Positions 15,795-23,981 of a DNA stretch of 64,000 nt are shown one piece after another. The notes under the pieces are model-generated. The model saw only the letters and a list, made by a program, of their open reading frames with translations. It did not search any database and was not told the origin of the DNA. Numbering within the stretch: the stretch's first letter is position 1; each line of letters begins with the position of its first letter. The position numbers and the translations under genes were made by a program. Source of the DNA: Nocardiopsis alba DSM 43377 (GTDB lineage: Bacteria > Actinomycetota > Actinomycetes > Streptosporangiales > Streptosporangiaceae); the NCBI RefSeq assembly GCF_000341225.1, contig NZ_ANAC01000003.1, positions 124,001 to 188,000 on the forward strand, in the 5' to 3' direction.

Positions 15795-16936
15795 TGCTTC
15801 CCGCCCACGAGGAATTGGTCGCCCGCCTCGAGCAGGCGGGCGTCCTGGCCCGACACTGGCGTACCGCGTTCGAACGGGTCGAGCGGCACCGCTTTCTCCC
15901 GGATCGGTTCACCGGCCCGGACGGCGTCACCGCGGACCGTTCGCGGGATCCGGACCACTGGCTGGAACTGGCCTACGCCGACATTCCGATCGTCACCCAG
16001 GTGGACGACGGCGCCGAGAACGGTCCCGGATATCCGACCAGCTCCGCGTCCCAACCCACGATCGTCGCCGACATGCTCCGCCGACTGGACGTCTTCCCCG
16101 GAATGCGCGTGCTGGAGATCGGGACCGGCACCGGATACAACGCCGCTCTGCTCTCACAACTCCTGGGGGACGCGGCGGTGACCAGTGTCGAGATCGACGC
16201 GGACCTCGCCGAGACGGCCCGGACCCGGTTGCGCGAAGCGGGCTTCGGGACGTTCGTGGTCACCGGTGATGGAACGCTGGGATGCCCGTCCCACGCCCCT
16301 TTCGATCGGGTGATCGGTACCGCCGCGGTCCAGCGGGTCCCCTATCCCTGGATCGAGCAGACCAGGCCGGGCGGAAGGATCCTCACCCCTTGGGGAAACG
16401 CCTTCCACAACGGGGTGCTGGCCGACCTCACCGTCGGCCCGGACGCCACGGCACGCGGCCGTTTCGGGGGAGACGCGGCCTTCATGTGGGTGCGTGGTCA
16501 GCGTGTGCCCAGGCGGGTCGTCGAGACCTTCGTGCGTCCCGAGGAACAGGCCTTCGAATCCACCCGGACGGAACTGCACCCCTACGAGCCGATCGGCGAC
16601 TTCGACGCGAGTTTCGCGATCGGACTGCGCATGCCCACCGTGCTGAACCGGGTCGAGTTCTCCGAGGACGATGGGCAGCGGTACACGGTGTACCTGGTGG
16701 ATCCGGAGACGGCCTCCTGGGCGTCCTGGCGGATCGAGCCGGAGCACCGGGAGACCGGCCACGAGGTTCGACAGCACGGGCCTCGTGAGCTGTTCACCGA
16801 GTTGGAGACTGCCTATCGCTGGTGGCGAGAACGAGGTCGTCCGGTGCACACCAGGTTCGGTCTCACGGTGTCGGCGGAGCGACAGTCGGTCCGGCTCGAC
16901 GACGAGTCCGATGTCGTCACGTGGACCGGTACCTGA
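15794..16936 (+). CDS. PIMT-like O-methyltransferase of RiPP-associated type
   Basis: 380 residues, much longer than housekeeping protein-L-isoaspartate methyltransferase (about 210). Seen: N-terminal AFERVERHRFLPDRF, the substrate-loop motif PTSSASQPTIVADML in place of the usual TISAPHM, and the SAM motif VLEIGTGTGYNAALL. The C-terminal extension includes WASWRIEPE, RELFTELETAYRWW and TRFGLTVSA, features I recognise from methyltransferases of graspetide/imiditide clusters. Such enzymes methylate a specific precursor Asp, which then cyclises to aspartimide. No ATP-grasp ligase is nearby, so an imiditide-like pathway is favoured. The start is GTG 15794, coupled to the precursor stop. Confidence 0.85.
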   Translation: MLPAHEELVARLEQAGVLARHWRTAFERVERHRFLPDRFTGPDGVTADRSRDPDHWLELAYADIPIVTQVDDGAENGPGYPTSSASQPTIVADMLRRLDVFPGMRVLEIGTGTGYNAALLSQLLGDAAVTSVEIDADLAETARTRLREAGFGTFVVTGDGTLGCPSHAPFDRVIGTAAVQRVPYPWIEQTRPGGRILTPWGNAFHNGVLADLTVGPDATARGRFGGDAAFMWVRGQRVPRRVVETFVRPEEQAFESTRTELHPYEPIGDFDASFAIGLRMPTVLNRVEFSEDDGQRYTVYLVDPETASWASWRIEPEHRETGHEVRQHGPRELFTELETAYRWWRERGRPVHTRFGLTVSAERQSVRLDDESDVVTWTGT

Positions 16937-17010
16937 TCCACCCCATGGTTCTGGTCCGCACCTGAACACACGTTTTTCCTGCATAGATGACCATGACTCC
17001 AAGGAGCGCC

Positions 17011-18054
17011 GTGACCGACAGCCGTGTACGGGACGCCCTCGCGTCCGTTTCGGAGGACTACTACACCCGAGCCGAGGACGGAGGCCTGATCAGGCAGAGC
17101 AGTTCGGTCGAGGCCATCACCGCGATGCTGGAGCGCCTGGACGTGCGGCCGGGCATGCGGGTGCTGGAGATCGGGACCGGGTCCGGTTTCTCCGGGGCGT
17201 TGTTGGGTGAGCTGGTCGGAGAGAGCGGCTCGGTGAGCTCCATGGACGTCATCCCCGACCTGGTCGAGCGGGCCAAGGGTCTGCACTCGCGTCGGGGTGT
17301 GGACAACATCCGTGTCGTGACCGGTGACGGCGTCGCGGGGATGCCCGAGCAGGCTCCCTACGATCGGCTCGTGGCCTGGGCGGCCGGTGATCGGTTGCAT
17401 CGGACCTGGGCCGACCAGTGCGTCCCCGGCGCGGTGTTGGTCGTGCCGATCACGCTCGCACCGGTGCTCCGGGCCAACGCCATCGTGCGGGCACGGCGTA
17501 CCCGTGGGGGAGGTCTGGAAGCGGACCGGTTGTGGTCCGGCGGGTACGTGGAGATGTACCCCGAGGAACTCACCCAGTGGCTGGTGCCGCCGAGTGGTGT
17601 CCAGGCTCAGGCCACCGATGCGGAAGGGAATCCGTGGTGGATCAGTGGCACGTGGATCGACGAGGGTGACCGCCACGTGGCACAGAGGCTTGTGGAGACC
17701 CTCGCCTCCGAGGCCCGTGTGGAAGGGGAGCTGCTCGGCTCGGGGGAGTCGTGCGAGGACTTCCGTATCCACCTGTACGCGACCGCCTCCGCCGGGTTGA
17801 GCATGATCGGTCTGGGAGCGCGTGGCTGGGCTCCGGGACACGCCACCGCCGAGAGCGCCGCCGTGGTGTTGGGCGACGGTGGTCTGCTCACCGCGGGCGG
17901 CCCCGAATCCGCTCTGGAGCTGAAGCGCCGGGCGGAGGAATGGCGAAGCTCGGGAAGGCCCGGGGCGGGGTCGCTGATCCCCACTCTGGAAGAGGTGCGC
18001 GACGGCTGGTTCGTTCGGTCCCGGGGGATGAGGAGCTCCGTGGCGGAGGCCTGA
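17011..18054 (+). CDS. Second PIMT-like methyltransferase, divergent
   Basis: About 347 residues. The SAM motif VLEIGTGSGFSGALLGELVG is preceded by a shortened substrate loop IRQSSSVEAITAMLERL that keeps Ser residues but lacks the SQP of the first enzyme. It lacks the N-terminal AFERVERHRFLPD segment and begins almost directly with the catalytic fold. The C-terminal 150 residues are distinct (YPEELTQWLVPPSG, DFRIHLYATASAGLSMIGLG). It resembles the methyltransferases linked to FxLD-type peptides more than housekeeping PIMT. GTG 17011 has AAGGAG 5-10 bases upstream; an in-frame ATG lies at 16987. It may act on the same peptide or on another target. Confidence 0.8.
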   Translation: MTDSRVRDALASVSEDYYTRAEDGGLIRQSSSVEAITAMLERLDVRPGMRVLEIGTGSGFSGALLGELVGESGSVSSMDVIPDLVERAKGLHSRRGVDNIRVVTGDGVAGMPEQAPYDRLVAWAAGDRLHRTWADQCVPGAVLVVPITLAPVLRANAIVRARRTRGGGLEADRLWSGGYVEMYPEELTQWLVPPSGVQAQATDAEGNPWWISGTWIDEGDRHVAQRLVETLASEARVEGELLGSGESCEDFRIHLYATASAGLSMIGLGARGWAPGHATAESAAVVLGDGGLLTAGGPESALELKRRAEEWRSSGRPGAGSLIPTLEEVRDGWFVRSRGMRSSVAEA

Positions 18055-18115
18055 TCCCGGGGGGAGCAGGCCTTCATGGAGGGGCCCGTTCATGCGGGAT
18101 GAGAACTTTCCCGGT

Positions 18116-18132
18116 CCGTTCCGTCCGAACGG
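18116..18132. promoter_or_regulatory. Inverted repeat upstream of HIT gene
   Basis: CCGTTC-N5-GAACGG lies 43 bases before the HIT start. It could be an operator or a weak hairpin after the methyltransferase gene; there is no further evidence. Confidence 0.3.
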
Positions 18133-18174
18133 GCCACACTGTGGACATCCGACCGAACCTCGATCCCAAGGAGC

Positions 18175-18666
18175 ATGGTGAGTACCGAGTCCTCCGCCCC
18201 CGGATGTGTCTTCTGTGAGATCGTGGCCGGGCGATCTCCGGCCCATCGGATCTGGGAGGACGAGGCGCATCTGGCGTTCCTGTCGATCTTCCCCAACACC
18301 GAGGGTTTCTCCGTCGTCATCCCCAAGGCCCACCGCACGAGCTACGTGGTGGACCTGGAACCGGAGGAGTACACCGCCCTCCACTTGGCCGCGCGGGAGG
18401 TCGCCCGCCGGTTGGACGCCGCCTTCCCCGACGTGGCCCGGACCGGGATCATGTACGAGGGCTACGGAGTCGATCACGCGCACGCCAAGCTCTTCCCGAT
18501 GCACGGAACGGCGGGCAACGCGGGGGAGGACTGGCGGGAGGTGGCCTCGCCGATCGACGGCTACTTCGACCTGTACCAGGGCTATCTGTCCTCGCACGAC
18601 CATCACAGGGCCGATGACGCCCGGCTCGCGGAGGTCGCCCGCCGCGTCAGGAACGCCGCTTCCTGA
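18175..18666 (+). CDS. HIT-family nucleotide-binding protein
   Basis: A 163-residue histidine-triad protein: N-terminal CVFCEIVAGRSPAHRIWED (a CxxC as in many HIT proteins), FSVVIPKAHRTSYVVDL, and the active-site region YGVDHAHAKLFPMHG. The usual HxHxHxx triad reads H-A-H-A-K, so the third His is replaced by Lys and catalysis may be altered. Family members hydrolyse AMP-linked phosphoramidates or dinucleotides. AAGGAG lies just upstream; either ATG 18175 or GTG 18178 could be the start. A functional link to the peptide locus is not shown. Confidence 0.85.
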   Translation: MVSTESSAPGCVFCEIVAGRSPAHRIWEDEAHLAFLSIFPNTEGFSVVIPKAHRTSYVVDLEPEEYTALHLAAREVARRLDAAFPDVARTGIMYEGYGVDHAHAKLFPMHGTAGNAGEDWREVASPIDGYFDLYQGYLSSHDHHRADDARLAEVARRVRNAAS

Positions 18667-18705
18667 ACCGCGCGCGCTCCGGCCGGGCCGACGATCCTCC
18701 CGTGC

Positions 18706-19632
18706 CTAACCGAGTCGTTCCTGGAAGGCCTCGGCGATGGTGCGGGCACCGGCGGGGTTGGTGTGGATGTCGGGCCCTCGAGCGGTGTCGCACATCCAGG
18801 TGAGGGCGCAGACGGCGCGCAGGTCGGCGGGCAGCCCGGCCCCGTCGCCCTCGGAGGGGGTCTCGGCGCCGGCCGCCTGGAAGGCCCCGGCCACGTCGGC
18901 GACCTCGATGCCGGCGGCCTCATAGGAATCGACGAGCGAGGCGTTGACCGCGTCGATGATCTCGACGGTGCGGGCGGCCGGTCCGCTCTCGGAGGTCGCC
19001 GCCTCGGGGCCGGTCACCAGGGCCAGGGCCTGGAACGGGTTGTAGTAGGTCATCGCCACGATCCGGGTGTCCGGTGACGCCGCTTCGACCAGACGTTCGG
19101 CGATCACGGGGACCTCGGTCTCCAGCCGCTCCAGCCCGTCCGCCACGCACTCCTCGTTCACCCCGAGGGCGTCGGGGTCGATCTCGGCCTCGGGATCGGA
19201 GGGGACGCCGTTCACACAGCCGGTGAAGTTGTTGCCGCCGATGGTGAGGGTGACCAGGTCGACCCGGTCGCCGTGCTCCTCCAGGAAGGCCACGGCACGG
19301 TCGAGTTGGGAGTCGCCCTCATAACGGAGATCGCACCGCATGAGCCCGCCCTCGATGAAGGTGGTGGTGTCCTCGCCGCCGCACCCCATGCGTTCATGGA
19401 CGAGCGTGGAGTCCTCGTCCTTTAGCGTGCGGTACAGGACGTCCGTGTAGCCCTCGGAGGTCTCCACCGGCACCCCGGATTCGTCGGGCTGCACACCGAC
19501 GGTCAACGAGTCGCCGAGGGAGAGGTAGTGGCTTTGTGGGGCCGCCCTCTCCTGAGGCTCCTCGTCGGCCGGTGCCGAACAGGCCGTGATCGTCAGCGCC
19601 GCGGCGAGGGCGGCCGTCCATCGGATTCTCAC
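18706..19632 (-). CDS. Secreted SGNH/GDSL hydrolase lipoprotein
   Basis: A 308-residue exported esterase/lipase-like protein. A signal peptide ends in lipobox LTITAC (Cys18), predicting a lipid anchor. SGNH blocks: SLGDSLTVGV with the Ser nucleophile, TIGGNNFTGC with Gly/Asn oxyanion residues, and DIHTNPAG with the catalytic Asp/His. Several Cys (MGCGG, RCDL, GCVN, NEEC, VCALTWMC) suggest disulfides. GGAGAG lies 4 bases before GTG 19632. It is 52 bp downstream of the MarR gene on the same strand, possibly its target. Confidence 0.9.
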   Translation of the reverse strand: MRIRWTAALAAALTITACSAPADEEPQERAAPQSHYLSLGDSLTVGVQPDESGVPVETSEGYTDVLYRTLKDEDSTLVHERMGCGGEDTTTFIEGGLMRCDLRYEGDSQLDRAVAFLEEHGDRVDLVTLTIGGNNFTGCVNGVPSDPEAEIDPDALGVNEECVADGLERLETEVPVIAERLVEAASPDTRIVAMTYYNPFQALALVTGPEAATSESGPAARTVEIIDAVNASLVDSYEAAGIEVADVAGAFQAAGAETPSEGDGAGLPADLRAVCALTWMCDTARGPDIHTNPAGARTIAEAFQERLG

Positions 19633-19684
19633 AGTGCTCTCCGACCGGGATCGTGTGCGGGGACCGGCGCGCTCGGCGTACGCC

Positions 19685-20194
19685 CTAGTTCTGTGGGCCG
19701 GAGGGCGTTCTGTCGAGCGGCGCCAGAAGGCTTCTCAGTAACGATGCCAGTTGTTCGCGCTCGTCGGTGGGCATGGGGGCGAGGAGTGTCTCCTCGTAGC
19801 TCAGCAACGACTCCAGTGCGGCGTCGATCCGTTCGGCGCCCTTGTCGGTGAGCCGGACCAGGACCCCGCGTTTGTCGGCGGGGTCGGGGCGCCGGCGGAC
19901 GAGGTCGGCGGCGGCCAGCCGGTCGACCCGGTTGGTCATGGTGCCGGAGGTGACCAGGGTGGCCCTGAGCAGGCGACCGGGGCTCAGCTCGTAGGGAGGG
20001 CCCGAGCGGCGCAGCTCGGAGAGGACGTCGAACTCCCAGGGTTCCAGGGCGTGTTCGGTGAAGACGGTGCGTCGAGCGCGGTCCAGGTGGCGGGCGAGCC
20101 GGGACACCCGGCTGAACACCTCCAGCGGGGTCACGTCCAAGTCCGGCCGTTCGGAGCGCCACGCCTCCAACAGCCCATCCACCTCATCGCACAT
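19685..20194 (-). CDS. MarR-family transcriptional regulator
   Basis: A 169-residue MarR protein: N-terminal dimer helices, then the winged helix LEPWEFDVLSELRRSGPPYE, LSPGRLLRATLVTSGTMTNR (recognition helix) and a wing with RRRPDPADKRGVLVRLTDKG. ATG 20194 is preferred over the longer open frame because it begins just before the conserved helices. A 14-bp perfect dyad lies 15 bases upstream, consistent with autorepression. Confidence 0.92.
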   Translation of the reverse strand: MCDEVDGLLEAWRSERPDLDVTPLEVFSRVSRLARHLDRARRTVFTEHALEPWEFDVLSELRRSGPPYELSPGRLLRATLVTSGTMTNRVDRLAAADLVRRRPDPADKRGVLVRLTDKGAERIDAALESLLSYEETLLAPMPTDEREQLASLLRSLLAPLDRTPSGPQN

Positions 20195-20208
20195 GAGGAC
20201 AGCATATC

Positions 20209-20222
20209 TCTTGACATCAAGA
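20209..20222. promoter_or_regulatory. MarR-type operator palindrome
   Basis: TCTTGA-CA-TCAAGA is a perfect dyad just upstream of the marR-like start. It is the TTGA/TCAA form typical of MarR binding sites. Read on the plus strand it contains a TTGACA hexamer. Confidence 0.6.
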
Positions 20223-20305
20223 TAGTGGGGCGGGTATGCCGTTGCACACCCGCCCCACACGCGACCTGGGGCGACGCCGGTCCCGTGGACGGCGCTGCGG
20301 AGGGG

Positions 20306-20968
20306 TCAGCCGGAACGTCCCCGACGGTGCTCCTCGCCCAGACTCGGCTTCGCCTCCAGGGAGGAGAGACCGTTCCAGGCCAGGTTGACCAGATGGGCCG
20401 CGACCACCTCGCGCTTGGGCTTGCGCACCTCCAGCCACCACTGGCCGGTCAGCGCCCACATACCGACCAGGGCCTGCGCGTACATGGGGGCGAGCGCCGG
20501 GTCGTAACCGCGTTCGGCGAACTCGTCGGCCATGATGTGCTCGACCTGGCTGGCGATGTCGTTGATCAGGCTGGCGAAGCTACCTGTTCCGGAGGCGACG
20601 TGGGAGTCCCGGGTGAGCACCCGGAAACCGACGCTGTCCTCCTCGACGTAGCGCAGCAGGGCCAGGGCCGCCTTCTCGATCTTGCTCCGGGCGTGATCGG
20701 CGGTGAGGGCCTCGCCCATCATGTCCAGGAGCGTGCGCATCTCCCGGTCCACGACGACGGCGTAGATGCCCTCCTTGCCGCCGAAGTGCTCGTAGACCAC
20801 GGGCTTGGACACACCGGCCCGAGCGGCGATCTCCTCGACGGAGGTCGCGTCGAACCCTCGTTCGGCGAACAGCTCCCGGCCGATCCCCAACAGCTGTTGC
20901 CGACGCTCCTTGCCCGTCATGCGCTTGCGGCGCACGCGGGTCCTCTGTTCGCTGTCGGCTGCTCCCAT
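20306..20968 (-). CDS. TetR-family regulator downstream of acyl desaturase
   Basis: A 220-residue TetR protein. The N-terminal DNA-binding domain contains RELFAERGFDATSVEEIAARAGVSKPVVYEHFGGKEGIY, and the C-terminal domain is helical. It lies 14 bp after the fatty-acid desaturase gene on the same strand, so the two form an operon. By analogy with desaturase-linked TetR regulators (DesT type), it probably senses acyl-CoA saturation and binds the AACCTACG dyad upstream of the operon. Confidence 0.9.
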   Translation of the reverse strand: MGAADSEQRTRVRRKRMTGKERRQQLLGIGRELFAERGFDATSVEEIAARAGVSKPVVYEHFGGKEGIYAVVVDREMRTLLDMMGEALTADHARSKIEKAALALLRYVEEDSVGFRVLTRDSHVASGTGSFASLINDIASQVEHIMADEFAERGYDPALAPMYAQALVGMWALTGQWWLEVRKPKREVVAAHLVNLAWNGLSSLEAKPSLGEEHRRGRSG

Positions 20969-20982
20969 GATGGTTACCGATC

Positions 20983-21954
20983 CTAGACCTTGACCCGCTT
21001 CGCGGCGAGTCGTTCGTTGTTGGGCCAGCGGACCTTGGTGGCCCAGCCGATCTTCTCGAAGGCCCAGATGGCCCGGGCGGAGATGTCGATCTGACCCTTG
21101 AGGACGCCGTGACGTGCGCAGGTCGGGTCGGCGTGGTGCAGGTTGTGCCAGGACTCGCCGAAGGAGGGGATGGCCAGCCACCACACGTTGCGGGAGCGGT
21201 CGCGCACCTCGAAGTTCTCCTCGCCGATGGTGTGGCAGATGGAGTTGACCGACCAGGTGACGTGGTGCAGCAGCGCGACACGGACCAGACCGGCCCAGAA
21301 GAACGCGGTGACGGCGCCCCACCAGGACATGGTCACCAGGCCACCGATGGCGGCCGGGGCGAACAGGGAGAAGAGCACGATCGGCACGAACAGTCGGTCG
21401 ACGAGGACGACGTCCTTGTCCTTGAGCAGGTCCGGGGTGAAGCGGCGCGGAGAGGTCTTCTTCTCGTCCAGGTACATCCAGGCCATGTGGGCGTAGTACA
21501 TGCCCTTGGCCACGGACTTCCAGTCGTCGCCGAAGCGCCACGGGGAGTGCGGGTCGCCCTCGGCGTCGGCGTACTTGTGGTGGCGGCGGTGGTCGGCCAC
21601 CCACTTGATGACGCTGCCCTCGATGGCCATGCTGCCCGCGATCGCCAGGGCGATCCGCAGCGGCCGGTTGGCACGGAAGGAACCGTGCGTGAAGTGCCGG
21701 TGGAAGCCGACGGTGATGCCGAGACCGCTGATCACGTAGAAGACCACGGCGATGACGATGTCCGTCACCGACAGGCCCCAGCCCCAGAAGAAGGGCACCG
21801 CGCCCAAGAGAGCGAGGAGCGGCACGAAGACGAAGGCGAACACGGTGTAGCGCTCGGCCTTGCCCCTCAGCTCGGGCTCGTACTCGGGGATCGCCTCGCG
21901 TTTGGGACGCGTCATGGCGGTGCCTTCCGCGGGTAGTTCGGGAGCAGTGGTCAT
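20983..21954 (-). CDS. Acyl-CoA/acyl-lipid delta-9-type fatty acid desaturase
   Basis: About 323 residues, integral membrane di-iron desaturase. The three histidine boxes are present: FHRHFTH, HRRHHKYAD and HNLHHADPTCARHG. Hydrophobic pairs flank residues about 40-85 and 180-225, giving the usual four membrane spans. It introduces a cis double bond into saturated acyl chains and so tunes membrane fluidity. ATG 21954 is the preferred start; a GTG at 21966 is also possible. Control by the downstream TetR protein is likely. Confidence 0.92.
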   Translation of the reverse strand: MTTAPELPAEGTAMTRPKREAIPEYEPELRGKAERYTVFAFVFVPLLALLGAVPFFWGWGLSVTDIVIAVVFYVISGLGITVGFHRHFTHGSFRANRPLRIALAIAGSMAIEGSVIKWVADHRRHHKYADAEGDPHSPWRFGDDWKSVAKGMYYAHMAWMYLDEKKTSPRRFTPDLLKDKDVVLVDRLFVPIVLFSLFAPAAIGGLVTMSWWGAVTAFFWAGLVRVALLHHVTWSVNSICHTIGEENFEVRDRSRNVWWLAIPSFGESWHNLHHADPTCARHGVLKGQIDISARAIWAFEKIGWATKVRWPNNERLAAKRVKV

Positions 21955-22057
21955 GGTCTCGCACACCTCGTCACGGGAACGTCGTCACTGGTCAGGACGG
22001 CGTCACAGGGATGTGGAGCACCCGTGGACACGGCCTAACCTATTCCTACGTAACCGT

Positions 22058-22077
22058 AACCTACGAACCCGTAGGTT
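22058..22077. promoter_or_regulatory. TetR-type operator upstream of desaturase operon
   Basis: A perfect 20-bp dyad AACCTACG-N4-CGTAGGTT lies about 100 bp upstream of the desaturase start. A related CCTACGTAAC half-site is just beside it at about 22045-22054. Size and position suit a TetR dimer pair. Confidence 0.6.
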
Positions 22078-22141
22078 TGGCAAGCCCTCCCTGGAAGGCG
22101 CTATGTTGGTGACGGACGCACGGGCCGAAGGCCCGGCGCGT

Positions 22142-22213
22142 TCCCGGATGATGTAATCGGCAGCATGTGGGGTTTTGGTCCCCATCGTCCAGGTTCGAGC
22201 CCTGGTCCGGGAG
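22142..22213 (+). tRNA. tRNA-Gln (anticodon TTG)
   Basis: The acceptor stem TCCCGGA/TCCGGGA closes perfectly. The anticodon stem TGGGG/CCCCA has loop TTTTGGT with anticodon TTG at 22175-22177, reading CAA/CAG. The T-arm is CCAGG-TTCGAGC-CCTGG. The discriminator G is at 22213, and CCA is not encoded. It lies upstream of glmU, as in other actinomycetes. Confidence 0.96.
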
Positions 22214-22497
22214 CTGTTCCCGACCCTGATCGCCCCCTCGCCCCGGGGCGCGGAGGGTCCACGGCGGCGCAACTCACATCCGACGCCGCTTTCCCGGGCC
22301 CCCAGGGGTGTACGGACACCCCGCCGGACGGGCGCCCTCGTCAACGTGCGCCGCCACCGGGGGGCGCTCGTGACGCGCATGTATCCTTCCCCTGTCGGCC
22401 GCTGGTCATCCGACGGCCGCCCGCGCGGCATGCGGGACGCGCCGCCGAAGGGTGAGCCGACTGTTCATGTGCCAGCTATCACGAGGGGTCTCCTCCA

Positions 22498-23961
22498 GTG
22501 AGCGTGAAACGCCCGGCTGCCGTCATCGTCCTCTCCGCGGGAGAGGGCACCCGGATGAAGTCGAAACTCCCCAAGATGCTTCACGAGATCGCGGGCCGCA
22601 GCATGTTGGGCCACGTCCTCGAAGCGGCTCGGGCGACCGACCCGGAGCACACCGTGGTGGTCCTGGGCCACAAGCGGGAGCGCATCGCCCAGCACCTGGA
22701 GCGGGTCGCCCCCGAGGCGCTCACCGCGGTCCAGGAGGAGCAGAACGGCACCGGTCACGCGGTGCGCATGGCTCTGGAGGACCTGGCCGACAAGGGGCTG
22801 AAGCTCACCGGCACGGTCGTTCTCACCTGTGGCGACACACCTCTGCTCCGCGGTGAGACGCTCAACGGCCTGATCGCCGAGCACGAGCGCGAGGGCAACG
22901 CGGTGACCGTCCTGTCCGCCCGGGTCCCGGATCCGCACGGCTACGGTCGCATCGTCCGCGACGACGCGGGCTCCTTCACCGAGATCGTCGAACACGCCGA
23001 CGCCACCCCCGAACAGCTCGCGATCGACGAGATCAACTCGGGCATGTACGCCTTCGACGGCTCCCTGCTGACCGAGGTCGTCCAGCGTCTGTCCAGCGAC
23101 AACGCCAAGGGCGAGGAGTACATCACCGACGTGGTGTCCCTGCTGCGCGGCGACGGTCACCGTGTCGGCGCCTGGAGCACCGCGGACCGCCACGAGGTCC
23201 AGGGCGTCAACAACCGCGTCCAGCTCGCCGAGGCCCGGCGCCTGCTCAACGAGCGCCTCCTCGAACAGCACATGCTCGCCGGGGTCACCATCGTCGACCC
23301 CGCGACGACCTGGATCGACTCCGAGGTGAGCATCGGCGTGGACACCGTGGTGCTCCCCGACAGCCGCCTGTACGGAACCACCAGGATCGGCGAGGACGCC
23401 CGGATCGGCCCCGGCGCCGACCTTCGCGACACCGTCGTCGGCGACGGCGCCGAGGTGCGCGAGACCACCGCCGACCGCGCGGAGATCGGTCCCGAGACCA
23501 CCGTCGGTCCCTACACCTACCTCCGGCCGGGCACCCGCCTGGCCGAGCGGGCCAAGGCCGGAGCCTTCGTCGAGGTCAAGAACTCGAACGTCGGCACCGG
23601 TTCCAAGATCCCGCACCTGACCTACGTGGGCGACGCCGACATCGGCGTGGGCAGCAACATCGGCTGCTCCTCGGTGTTCGTCAACTACGACGGGGTCGAC
23701 AAGTCCCGGAGCACCATCGGCGACCACGTGCGCATCGGCAGCGACAACACCATCGTCGCGCCGGTGACCGTCGGCGACGGTGCCTACTCCGGGGCCGGGA
23801 CGGTGGTCCGCGAGGACGTTCCGCCGGGTGCACTCGCCGTCTCCGAGGGGCACCGGCAGCGCAACGTCGAGGGCTGGACGCGTCGCAAGCGTCCGGGAAC
23901 GGCCTCCGCCGAGGCGGCGGAGGAGGCGGAACGGCGTAGAGCCGACTCCGCGAACGAGTAG
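22498..23961 (+). CDS. glmU: Bifunctional N-acetylglucosamine-1-phosphate uridyltransferase / glucosamine-1-phosphate acetyltransferase
   Basis: 487 residues; makes UDP-GlcNAc for peptidoglycan and polysaccharides. The N-terminal pyrophosphorylase domain has VLSAGEGTRMKSKLPKMLHE and the later TCGDTPLL and EINSGMYAF. The C-terminal left-handed beta-helix acetyltransferase has GPYTYLRPGTRL, GAFVEVKNSNVG and VFVNYDGVDKSRSTIGDH. A charged Ala/Glu/Arg tail of about 30 residues follows, as in other actinobacterial GlmU. The start is GTG 22498. The stop touches the prs leader, so it is cotranscribed with prs. Confidence 0.97.
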   Translation: MSVKRPAAVIVLSAGEGTRMKSKLPKMLHEIAGRSMLGHVLEAARATDPEHTVVVLGHKRERIAQHLERVAPEALTAVQEEQNGTGHAVRMALEDLADKGLKLTGTVVLTCGDTPLLRGETLNGLIAEHEREGNAVTVLSARVPDPHGYGRIVRDDAGSFTEIVEHADATPEQLAIDEINSGMYAFDGSLLTEVVQRLSSDNAKGEEYITDVVSLLRGDGHRVGAWSTADRHEVQGVNNRVQLAEARRLLNERLLEQHMLAGVTIVDPATTWIDSEVSIGVDTVVLPDSRLYGTTRIGEDARIGPGADLRDTVVGDGAEVRETTADRAEIGPETTVGPYTYLRPGTRLAERAKAGAFVEVKNSNVGTGSKIPHLTYVGDADIGVGSNIGCSSVFVNYDGVDKSRSTIGDHVRIGSDNTIVAPVTVGDGAYSGAGTVVREDVPPGALAVSEGHRQRNVEGWTRRKRPGTASAEAAEEAERRRADSANE

Positions 23962-23981
23962 TGACTGTGGGGGAGAAACAC

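Noticed and set aside
15651-18054. Graspetide or lanthipeptide cluster
   Set aside because: No ATP-grasp ligase, LanB/C/M or other ring-forming enzyme in the surrounding 10 kb, and the peptide has no Cys. The methyltransferase-only reading is preferred.
22142-22213. tRNA-Gln as an attachment site of an integrated element
   Set aside because: No integrase or excisionase gene and no repeated tRNA 3' end was found; the accessory genes lie on the 5' side of the tRNA.
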